Source: an uncultured Verrucomicrobiota bacterium
GTDB taxonomy: Bacteria > Verrucomicrobiota > Verrucomicrobiia > Verrucomicrobiales > Verrucomicrobiaceae
Length of the DNA stretch: 64,000 nucleotides
Direction: 5' to 3'
Assembly (NCBI GenBank): GCA_903848465.1
Contig: CAINGK010000072.1
Location: forward strand, 62,001 to 126,000
Part shown: one piece after another, positions 56,900 to 64,000 of the stretch
How the letters are laid out: the number at the start of each line of letters is the position of its first letter
How positions within the stretch are numbered: the first letter of the stretch is position 1
Position numbers and translations under genes: made by a program
The notes under the pieces: model-generated
Databases searched by the model: none
Seen by the model: only the letters and a program-made list of their open reading frames with translations
What the model was told of the DNA's origin: nothing

Positions 56900-57691
56900 A
56901 TGGAAGAAATGCTCAACCACCCCGACGCCCTTACCCGCCTGCGTTACGTCGTACACCGCCTGCGTGCGCCGGGCGGCTGCCCATGGGACATGGAGCAGAC
57001 GCACACATCTCTCATCCCCCACGTCATCGAAGAGGCCTACGAGGTGGCGGATGCGATCCGCAGCGGTGACCCGGCCCAGATTTGCGATGAACTCGGCGAC
57101 ATCCTGCTCCAGCCCGTACTGCATGCGGAGATTGCCAGTGAAACCGGTGCCTTCGATCTCGACACCATGGCGCACGGCCTGACCGAAAAGCTCATCCGCC
57201 GCCATCCGCATGTCTTTGGCGACACCCGCGCCGCCACCTCAGATGCCGTGCTGAAGCAATGGGATGCCATCAAGCGCACGGAAAAAGGCACCGAACACGA
57301 AGGCCTGCTCCACGGCACGGGCAACGGCCTGCCTGCACTCATGCGTGCGCAGAAACTGCAAAAGAAAGCTGCCCGTGTCGGGTTCGACTGGCCGGACGCC
57401 ACGCCCGTCTTTGCCAAGATTCGCGAAGAGGCTGCCGAACTCGAAGAAGCCATCGCCTCAGGCGACCAAGCCCACATGGAAGAAGAACTGGGCGATCTGC
57501 TCTTCAGCGTCGTTAATCTCGCGCGAAAACTCGGCATCGAATCCGAACCCGCCCTGGCGGCCGCCAATGAAAAATTCACCCGCCGCTTTCACGCGATGGA
57601 AACGCATCTGCGCGGGCAAGGCCATGAACTCGGCAAGCTCTCACTGGAGCAAATGGACGCCGCGTGGGATGAGGTGAAGCACGGAGTTTGA
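56900..57691 (+). CDS. mazG: Nucleoside triphosphate pyrophosphohydrolase MazG
   Basis: Hydrolyses NTPs/dNTPs to monophosphates and pyrophosphate, cleaning non-canonical nucleotides or lowering (p)ppGpp pools. The 263 residues contain two MazG repeats; the first has the helical metal motif IEEAYEVADAI then ICDELGDIL (EExxE...ExxD), the second EEAAELEEAI...EEELGDLLF. The segment GCPWDMEQTHTSL is family-typical. It ends 10 bases before the helicase gene and is probably co-transcribed. Confidence 0.95.
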   Translation: MEEMLNHPDALTRLRYVVHRLRAPGGCPWDMEQTHTSLIPHVIEEAYEVADAIRSGDPAQICDELGDILLQPVLHAEIASETGAFDLDTMAHGLTEKLIRRHPHVFGDTRAATSDAVLKQWDAIKRTEKGTEHEGLLHGTGNGLPALMRAQKLQKKAARVGFDWPDATPVFAKIREEAAELEEAIASGDQAHMEEELGDLLFSVVNLARKLGIESEPALAAANEKFTRRFHAMETHLRGQGHELGKLSLEQMDAAWDEVKHGV

Positions 57692-57701
57692 CTGAGCATT
57701 C

Positions 57702-60431
57702 ATGGTCATCGGCAATTTCTCATTCCCCAAACTCTGGGCGCAGGTGCGTTCGAAATCGTGGTTGTGGCTTTTTCGAAGGCAACAGATCGAGGAGGGCGGG
57801 CGGCTGCTCAAGCATGGCGACGTCGGTCTCGCGGGAGTGCATGTATGCGCAGAGAATGAGGTGGAGATCATTGCGGGAGTCGGCACGGGCTTGTTCAATT
57901 CCGCCGCCATCACGGCGCATTTAGTGCTGCGGGATGACGGCAGCATGGCCCTGACCACGCACTGCACCTGCGCGACGGGTTCGATGTGCCAGCATGCGGC
58001 GGCTCTGATGCTGATGCTTGATCTTGAGGAAGGCCGCAGGCGCATCGAAGGCATGGCGCAGGTACGCGAGAAAACGGCGGTGGCTGCGGAAGGAGAGTCG
58101 GAACCATCTGTGGAGTCTGTCGAAGTCGAATTGCCGCCATCCGAACCCACTCCCATTTTGCTGGTGCGGCGCATGATGGTGGACATGCCGCAGATCACCG
58201 CCAAGCGTAACATCGGCGGCTGGACTCAGCGCAGCATCGCCTTCATTCATCCCTGCACCGAATACGAAGGCTGCCCGCTGCGCTTAGAAATGCTCGTGCG
58301 CAGTCCGGCGCATCATTGGCAGGATGAAAATGAGACGCGCCATACGCTGGTGCGCAATCTGCGCGCAGAGCGCCTGCTGCTGGCGGAATTGTCCGGCCTG
58401 GGTTTCAAATCATTTTCAGAAGCGCTGCCCGGTGCAAAGGCCACAGAGTCCACCCTGGGCTTTATGGCCGTGGAGGGAGATCAGGCCCTGTTTTGGTCGC
58501 AGTTTCTCAAGGACCAGATACCCAAGCTGCGTGAGCGCGGCTGGCGTGTGGAGGTTCCGGAAGAAATCGGCTTTCAAATTCATGAAGCCGCTGAAGACAA
58601 GTGGTTCACCGATCTCGCAGGAGATGCCGATGGGCGCGATTGGTTCTCGCTGGATCTCGGCATCGAAATCGAAGGCCAGCGCATCTCGATGGTGCCACTG
58701 CTGGTGGACTGCATTGATCAGGGCCTCAACGCCGCTGTGCTGGAAAAAAACCTGGATCAGCGCTTCCTGCTCTCCCTCGGCAGCGACCGAGGCGATGTGC
58801 TCTCCGTGCCCGCCCATCGCCTCGTGGTGCTGCTGCGCTTCTTTGATGAACTCCTCGCCACGCGCCCTGTGCGCAAGGATGGCAAGCTCCAGCTCGACAA
58901 GCTGCGCGCTGCGCAGCTCGCTTCGCTGGATGGACTGCCGATCAGTGTGCCCGATGAGCTGACCGCGCTCAGCCAGCAGCTCGGCAGTTTCCGTGAGATC
59001 GGTCTGATTGATCCGCCCGCCTCCTTGAAGGCCAGCCTGCGCGATTACCAGCGCGAGGGCGCTTCATGGATGCAGTTCCTGCGCGAGTTCGGCCTGCACG
59101 GCATTCTGGCCGATGACATGGGCCTGGGCAAAACGCTGCAAACGCTCACGCACATCCTGATCGAAAAGGAAAGTGGTCGCATGCAGCACCCCTGCCTCAT
59201 CGTGGCATCCACGAGCGTGCTGCGGAACTGGATCAACGAAGCCATCAAATTCACGCCGACGCTCAGCCTGCTGCTCATGCACGGTCAGTCACGCAAGAGC
59301 GACTTCAAGCACCTCAAGCAATACGATCTTGTTGTCACCAGTTTCCCGCTCCTCGTGCGAGATGCCGATGTGATGCAGGCACAGGAGTGGCATGTAGTTG
59401 CACTGGATGAAGCACAGAACATCAAGAATCCCAAGAGCCTCGCGGCGCAGACTTGCAGCGGCTTGAAAGCCAAGCACCGCCTCTGCCTCACCGGCACCCC
59501 GATGGAAAACCACCTGGGCGAATTGTGGAGCCTATTTCATTTCCTCATGCCTGGCTTGCTCAGCGATGCAGAAACCTTCCGCCAGCATTACCGCAACCCC
59601 ATCGAGCGCGATGCCGATGAGGAGCGCCAGAAACAACTGAGCACCCGCATTCAGCCGCTGCTGCTGCGCCGCACGAAAGATGCCGTGGCCAAAGAGCTGC
59701 CGCCGAAGACGGAAATCCTGCACAGCATCGAACTCGGCAAGGAGCAGACCGATCTGTATGAAACCATCCGTGCAGCCATGGACGAACGCGTACGCGAGGC
59801 CATTGCGGCCAATGGGTTGGAGCGCTCGCAAATCGTTGTGCTCGATGCGCTGCTCAAGCTGCGGCAGGTCTGCTGTCACCCGCAATTGCTGAAGCAGGAG
59901 ACCGCGCGCGGTGTGTCGGATTCCGCAAAAACGGCCTTCCTCATGGATGATTTGCTGCCCGAACTCATCGAGGAAGGTCGCCGCATTCTCATCTTCTCGC
60001 AGTTCACCGAAATGCTGGCCATTATCGAAGCCCGCCTTAAGAAAGATGGTACGCGCTATGTGAAGCTCACTGGCAGCACGAAAGACCGTGAAACTCCGAT
60101 CAAGGAATTCCAGGCGGGCAAGGTGCCCGTGTTCCTCATTAGCCTCAAAGCGGGCGGTGCAGGCATCAACCTGACCACCGCCGACACGGTCATTCATTAC
60201 GACCCCTGGTGGAACCCCGCCGCCGAGGCGCAGGCCAGCGACCGTGCGCACCGCATCGGCCAGAAGAACCCCGTTTTCGTTCACAAGCTCATCTGCGAAA
60301 ACACCATCGAAGAACGCATCGTCAAAATGCAGCAGCGGAAATCCGCGCTGGTGGAGGGCCTGCTCGCAGGGCGTGCCGACAAACTCCAGCTCACCCAGTC
60401 GGACATTCAGGCCCTGTTCATGTCGGAGTGA
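57702..60431 (+). CDS. SWI2/SNF2 helicase with N-terminal SWIM zinc finger
   Basis: A 909-residue DNA-dependent ATPase. The SWIM finger is Cys88-x-Cys90-x5-Cys96-x-His98 in HCTCATGSMCQH. The helicase core begins near 455: motif I DDMGLGKTLQT (about 470-480), motif II DEAQ (about 569-572), motif III LTGTPMENHLGELWSLFHFL, and C-terminal motifs V-VI KAGGAGINLTTAD...DRAHRIGQ. Bacterial SWIM-SNF2 proteins are thought to remodel or translocate on DNA or transcription complexes. The last 14 bases overlap the convergent MFS gene. Confidence 0.93.
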   Translation: MVIGNFSFPKLWAQVRSKSWLWLFRRQQIEEGGRLLKHGDVGLAGVHVCAENEVEIIAGVGTGLFNSAAITAHLVLRDDGSMALTTHCTCATGSMCQHAAALMLMLDLEEGRRRIEGMAQVREKTAVAAEGESEPSVESVEVELPPSEPTPILLVRRMMVDMPQITAKRNIGGWTQRSIAFIHPCTEYEGCPLRLEMLVRSPAHHWQDENETRHTLVRNLRAERLLLAELSGLGFKSFSEALPGAKATESTLGFMAVEGDQALFWSQFLKDQIPKLRERGWRVEVPEEIGFQIHEAAEDKWFTDLAGDADGRDWFSLDLGIEIEGQRISMVPLLVDCIDQGLNAAVLEKNLDQRFLLSLGSDRGDVLSVPAHRLVVLLRFFDELLATRPVRKDGKLQLDKLRAAQLASLDGLPISVPDELTALSQQLGSFREIGLIDPPASLKASLRDYQREGASWMQFLREFGLHGILADDMGLGKTLQTLTHILIEKESGRMQHPCLIVASTSVLRNWINEAIKFTPTLSLLLMHGQSRKSDFKHLKQYDLVVTSFPLLVRDADVMQAQEWHVVALDEAQNIKNPKSLAAQTCSGLKAKHRLCLTGTPMENHLGELWSLFHFLMPGLLSDAETFRQHYRNPIERDADEERQKQLSTRIQPLLLRRTKDAVAKELPPKTEILHSIELGKEQTDLYETIRAAMDERVREAIAANGLERSQIVVLDALLKLRQVCCHPQLLKQETARGVSDSAKTAFLMDDLLPELIEEGRRILIFSQFTEMLAIIEARLKKDGTRYVKLTGSTKDRETPIKEFQAGKVPVFLISLKAGGAGINLTTADTVIHYDPWWNPAAEAQASDRAHRIGQKNPVFVHKLICENTIEERIVKMQQRKSALVEGLLAGRADKLQLTQSDIQALFMSE

Positions 60432-62874
60432 GCTGGCGGCTGACGAGGAAGCCCTGGTCGTCCATTTTCACACCGGGGATACTGGCGCTGCGGGCATCGT
60501 TTGGCAGGAGGCCGCTGATGCGGAGACCGTCGGCGGTGGATTCGATGATCAGGCCCGGTAGCAGGCGGCCAAGGGAGTTAGCTTTCTGGCCAAGCTGTTC
60601 GTCTTTGTCACCGGCTGGCATGGTTGGGTTGGGAACTTCGGTGCTGAGGATGAGGTCGGTGGCGGCATCAATGTAACCACGTAGGGCGGTGGTCTGGGGC
60701 AGGGGAGCCAGATCGCTGTCGAGGCAGAAGGCGAGGCGCTCCTGGCCGGTTAGTTGGCCCAGCGTATTGCGGGTGCAGAAGGCGACGATGTGGGTGGCAT
60801 GGGCCTCGGGCGCGTGGTCGATGAACTTGGTGCCGGGCACCACCTGGGTGAGCGCCTTGACGGTGCGATGGATGATGCTGCCCTCGGGTTCGAGACTGAG
60901 AAACACATCGCCGGGTTGATGCCATTCGATTTCGGCCAGACGCAGGGCGTTGGCAAAGGCGGCCAGATCAGCTTCGGCATGACTCCAGCTTTTGCGCTTG
61001 AGGAATGCCGCACTGCTCAGAGCGAGCATGGCGTGTCGCATCACCTCGGCGGTGGCGGCACGAGCGCCGAGGGGTTCGCCAAAATGCACTTCGACGGGAT
61101 AGCGCAGGTGTTTGGGGCGCTTGGTGAAGAACTTGCCGCCCTGGAAGGAAAAGATGCTGCCGTACAAGCCGTCGAGATAGACCGGCACCACCTGGGCATC
61201 GCCCTGACGCGCCATGAGTTCGAAGCCTTTGTGCAGCTCATTGATCATGCCGTGGCGGGTGATCTGGCCTTCGGGAAAGAGGCAGACGACTTCTCCTTCC
61301 TTGAGCGCCGCAGCCACTGCACGGATGGCATCCTTGGCGCGGGTAGCGGAAATCGGCACGGTGCCGACGAGGCGCATGAGCCACTTCAGCCACCACAGAT
61401 TGTACAGCGCATCCCACATGACGAACCGCACCGGGCGGCGGCTGGCGGAGCCGACAATGAGAGCATCCACATAGCTGACGTGGTTCGGTAGCAGCAGCAC
61501 TCCGCCGGTGGCGGGGATGCGTTCCATATGCACGGATTTCACCTTGTAGGTGAAGCGCACGGCGGCCAGCATGAGAAAACGCACCAGATCCTGCGGCAGT
61601 AGGCGCATGATATAAACGGCGGCGAAGAAGGTCGGAATGGCCAGCAGCAGAAACTGGGTGGAGGAACTCAGATTGGCTGCTTTCATCAGCGCCACGATGG
61701 CCACAGCGACGAGGGTGCCGAGGCAGTCCATCAGGTTCATGCCGGCATGAATGCGAGCTTTCTCCTGCTTTTCAGCCTTGTCTTGGGCGAAGGCATACAG
61801 CGGCACCATGAAGCAGCCACCCGCAGCACCGGTGAAGATGATACCCGCGTACATCCAACTGCTGCCCAACGTGGCCAGCCCCGACCAGAGCAGTCCGGCC
61901 ACCAGCCCGAAACCACCCAGGGGAATCAAACCCAGTTCAATGCGGTTGCGGCAGATGTGGGAGGCAAAGATGCTGCCGCTGATCACGCCGATGCCGAGGA
62001 TGCCGGCGACTTTGGCGAGTTCCATCGGGCCGTCGCCATGACCGGTGTCTGGGTGTAGCTCCTTGGTGAGCGTGACGAGGATGAAACTCAGCGCGTTGGA
62101 GATGAACCAGAAGTAGGTGACGCCTAGTGCCGCGAGGCGAATGGAGCGGCGGCGGAAGACGATTTTGAGGCTTTCGAAATGCTCTAGCGCCATGCCTTTG
62201 CGCCAGTGGACTTCGGTATGAGCGGGCGTGGTTTGAATGCAGATGGCGGCGATGAGTTCCACGATGCCCAGGATGCTGATGATGATTAGCGGCCACAGCG
62301 CGGACATCCAGGCGTCGTGGGTCTTTTCATACTCGGTGCCATACCAGATGCCGCCAGCCCACATGCCGCCGAGAATGCCGGCGAGCATCGTCACCTGTAG
62401 CCAGCCGGAGACGCGACCGAGGCGGCGTGAACCGGCCAGTTCCTTCATGATGCCCATCTTGGCCGGACTCAGGATGGCAGCCTGCACGGCGAGCACAAAG
62501 AAACCGAGCAGGCAGATCTCCAGCGAGCCGGGCACGCGCTTCATCCACAGCGCGAGTGCCAGCCAGACGAAGCAGATGATCTGCATCACCTGCATCCAGA
62601 CGATGACCTTGCGCTTGGAAAAACGATCCGACCAATAACCGGCCAGCGGGGCAAAGATCATGTAGGGCAGTGAAAAGATAGCCCCAAGCCATAGCTCCAT
62701 GTGGCGCCCTACCCAGGAGTCTTTGGCAATGATGATCGACAGCGCGATCAGCAGCATCTTCACGAAGTTATCGCTGAACGAATTCATCGCCTGCACAAAA
62801 AGTACAAGCACGATGGACGCCCAGTTGCGGCGTGGCAGATGCGGTGCGCTGTCGAGTTCGGCGGATTCGGGCAT
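60418..62874 (-). CDS. MFS transporter fused to PlsC-type acyltransferase
   Basis: An 818-residue fusion like lysophospholipid flippase plus acyltransferase. Residues about 15-435 are a 12-helix MFS transporter of the LplT type. The acyltransferase domain (about 450-640) has NHVSYVD (His-x4-Asp) and FPEGQ. E. coli Aas also has an AMP-binding acyl-ACP synthetase domain; here the last 170 residues are different and lack an adenylation signature. The likely role is import and re-acylation of lysophospholipids. It starts 9 bases after the ispD end region on the same strand in reverse order (MFS upstream of neither). Confidence 0.87.
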   Translation of the reverse strand: MPESAELDSAPHLPRRNWASIVLVLFVQAMNSFSDNFVKMLLIALSIIIAKDSWVGRHMELWLGAIFSLPYMIFAPLAGYWSDRFSKRKVIVWMQVMQIICFVWLALALWMKRVPGSLEICLLGFFVLAVQAAILSPAKMGIMKELAGSRRLGRVSGWLQVTMLAGILGGMWAGGIWYGTEYEKTHDAWMSALWPLIIISILGIVELIAAICIQTTPAHTEVHWRKGMALEHFESLKIVFRRRSIRLAALGVTYFWFISNALSFILVTLTKELHPDTGHGDGPMELAKVAGILGIGVISGSIFASHICRNRIELGLIPLGGFGLVAGLLWSGLATLGSSWMYAGIIFTGAAGGCFMVPLYAFAQDKAEKQEKARIHAGMNLMDCLGTLVAVAIVALMKAANLSSSTQFLLLAIPTFFAAVYIMRLLPQDLVRFLMLAAVRFTYKVKSVHMERIPATGGVLLLPNHVSYVDALIVGSASRRPVRFVMWDALYNLWWLKWLMRLVGTVPISATRAKDAIRAVAAALKEGEVVCLFPEGQITRHGMINELHKGFELMARQGDAQVVPVYLDGLYGSIFSFQGGKFFTKRPKHLRYPVEVHFGEPLGARAATAEVMRHAMLALSSAAFLKRKSWSHAEADLAAFANALRLAEIEWHQPGDVFLSLEPEGSIIHRTVKALTQVVPGTKFIDHAPEAHATHIVAFCTRNTLGQLTGQERLAFCLDSDLAPLPQTTALRGYIDAATDLILSTEVPNPTMPAGDKDEQLGQKANSLGRLLPGLIIESTADGLRISGLLPNDARSASIPGVKMDDQGFLVSRQLTPT

Positions 62875-62883
62875 GGGCGTCGA

Positions 62884-63549
62884 TCAATCGACAAATCGCT
62901 GTGCCAGCAGAATGTCTGCCGGGAACGTGATCTTGGGGTTCAGTTCAAAGTTTTCGACGACAAAGACAGATTCACCGAGGTGCTGCACGGCGGACACTTC
63001 ATCGGTGACGTGGAGTCCGTCACGCAGCACCGCGTCATACGCCCGCACCAGCAGATCGCGCTGAAACACCTGCGGCGTCTCCATGATCCAGGCGTTGGTG
63101 CGGTCAATGGAGTCGATGATGCGGCCTTCGTTGTCGCAGCGCTTGAGGGTCTCGGTCATGGGCCTGGCGCAGGCCACGGCGGCCTTGGTGCGGGCGGCAT
63201 CAATGCAGCGGGTGACCTGTGCCACCGAGATGAGGGGGCGTGCGCCATCATGCACCGCGACGATCTGGCAGGCGGGATTCATTGCCTGCAAACCGGCATG
63301 CACGGAGAGGTGGCGCTCGACGCCGCCGGTAATGATCTGCGTGATCTTGGCTAGACCGCTGGCGCACCAGGCGGTGAGGTCCGGGCGCAGGGCATCACTG
63401 GTGACGACGATGATTTCATCAATGGCGGCACAGGCCTGGAAGACACCCAACGTACGTTTCAGCACAGGAATGCCCGCAATCGGTGCTAGGAGCTTGTTGA
63501 AGCCCATGCGTCGGCTGCTGCCAGCGGCTACGATGATGGCGGAAGTCAT
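62884..63549 (-). CDS. ispD: 2-C-methyl-D-erythritol 4-phosphate cytidylyltransferase
   Basis: Third step of the MEP pathway: joins MEP and CTP to give CDP-ME. The 221 residues start with the nucleotide-binding motif IVAAGSSRRMGFNKLL and contain VHDGARPLIS and TPQVFQRDLL, followed by the ThrAsp block HVTDEVSAV. Its stop lies nine bases before the start of the downstream MFS-acyltransferase gene, so the two are probably co-transcribed. With ispH at 26.5 kb this shows that isoprenoids are made by the MEP route. Confidence 0.95.
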   Translation of the reverse strand: MTSAIIVAAGSSRRMGFNKLLAPIAGIPVLKRTLGVFQACAAIDEIIVVTSDALRPDLTAWCASGLAKITQIITGGVERHLSVHAGLQAMNPACQIVAVHDGARPLISVAQVTRCIDAARTKAAVACARPMTETLKRCDNEGRIIDSIDRTNAWIMETPQVFQRDLLVRAYDAVLRDGLHVTDEVSAVQHLGESVFVVENFELNPKITFPADILLAQRFVD

Positions 63550-63596
63550 AAAAGCCGGTGGATTATGGCAACGGTGGCGGCAGGGCAGTCACCGAT

Positions 63597-64000
63597 TTAT
63601 GCGAGGCGTTTGGAGACTTCGGTCGAGATGGATTTGCTGTCGGCACGGCCCGCGACGCGCTCCTGTAGCGCCTTCATCACGCCGCCCATGTCCTTCTTGG
63701 AGCTGGCACCGAGTTCGGCGATGACGGTTTCGACGAGCGTGCCCAGTTCTTCTGTGCTCATGGCGGCAGGGAGGTATTTTTCCAGCACGGCGATCTCAGC
63801 CTTGGCCGCAGCCACGGCTTCGGGGCGGCCAGCTTTCTCGGCACCTTCCACGGAGTCCTGCAGTTTTTTGATCTCCTTGCGGACGACGGCCAGGGCGTCG
63901 GTGTCGCCTAGTTCACCATCTGCACCGAGTTTTTCGATGGCGGCATATTTGAGGGCAGACTTGAGGTTGCGGATGACGTTGAGAGCCACGGTGTCCTTGG
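63597..64000 (-). CDS. yqeY: GatB/YqeY-domain protein, partial (N-terminus beyond window)
   Basis: The helical YqeY domain related to the tail of GatB, a tRNA-dependent amidotransferase subunit; the function of free YqeY is unclear. About 134 codons are present. The frame runs off the window edge as ...KDTVALNVIRNLKSALKYAAIEK, so the GTG at 63989 is an internal valine and the true start lies outside. Typical blocks are YLPAAMSTEEL, KKDMGGVMKALQERVAGRADSK and the end SKRLA. Its stop is 47 bases upstream of ispD. Confidence 0.9.
   Translation of the reverse strand, partial: KDTVALNVIRNLKSALKYAAIEKLGADGELGDTDALAVVRKEIKKLQDSVEGAEKAGRPEAVAAAKAEIAVLEKYLPAAMSTEELGTLVETVIAELGASSKKDMGGVMKALQERVAGRADSKSISTEVSKRLA

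Noticed and set aside
1..64000. tRNA, rRNA or transposase genes
   Set aside because: No cloverleaf-like sequence with CCA-proximal TTC motifs, no rRNA signature and no DDE or tyrosine recombinase protein was seen on either strand.

Overview
The window is about 62% GC chromosomal DNA from a member of Verrucomicrobiota, most like Verrucomicrobiales/Prosthecobacter. Evidence: two planctomycete/verrucomicrobial cytochrome c-DUF1549-DUF1553 proteins, one paired with a DUF1501 protein; a PEP-CTERM exported protein; a Ser/Thr kinase with WD40-like repeats; remains of a Verru_Chthon-type cassette protein; and start codons usually preceded by C/A-rich leaders instead of Shine-Dalgarno sites. No rRNA, tRNA, CRISPR, prophage or transposase was seen. 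Coding density is high and no gap exceeds 300 bases.

Layout. 1-4.2 kb: argS (3' end cut by the window) and a membrane Ser/Thr kinase. 4.3-9.6 kb: a minus-strand run of birA, CDF transporter, HAD phosphatase, drug/metabolite-transporter-like protein, YbgC-type thioesterase, lipoprotein and cysteine desulfurase. 9.6-19.3 kb: serS, a secreted trypsin-like protease, an exported protein, a FAD dehydrogenase, a low-molecular-weight phosphatase (minus), citrate synthase, a glycoamylase-like exported protein and obg. 19.4-21.1 kb: an ECF42-type sigma factor with its DGPF/YCII partner and a recognisable target promoter. 21.2-25.7 kb: modBC without modA, then a DUF2868/DUF3482 membrane-GTPase pair. 25.7-28.5 kb: a diiron ferritin-like gene with an apparent frameshift, ispH, a small winged-helix regulator and a membrane protein, with three copies of one palindrome upstream of the genes. 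28.5-30.7 kb: a CAP-domain PEP-CTERM protein and a TlpA-like thioredoxin.

30.8-39.5 kb is a type II secretion operon in the order E-F-G-H-I-J-K-L-M-(C-like), with no secretin gene. Two repeats lie in its 5' coding ends: five tandem copies of a heptamer at the start of gspK, and a multi-hairpin repeat in the signal-peptide region of the last gene. 39.6-45.7 kb: Fic protein, a DUF1549/DUF1553 cytochrome, EF-hand protein with a clear terminator, PIN-PhoH ATPase, and a 250-base regulatory gap with two perfect DnaA boxes. 45.8-48.2 kb: AI-2E family transporter, fluoride channel, KhpA and ribosomal protein S16. 48.3-54.8 kb: DUF1501, a large DUF1549/DUF1553 protein, a FadR-type GntR regulator with a likely self-operator, and an SDR dehydrogenase. 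54.8-64 kb: a hypothetical membrane protein, a chimeric nucleotidyltransferase/cassette ORF with its small partner, mazG, a SWIM-SNF2 helicase, an MFS-acyltransferase fusion, ispD and yqeY (5' end cut).

The most interesting signals are the heptamer repeat that could switch the gspK frame, the structured repeat in the last gsp gene, the palindrome set around the winged-helix regulator, the ECF42 promoter, and the chimeric cassette gene.
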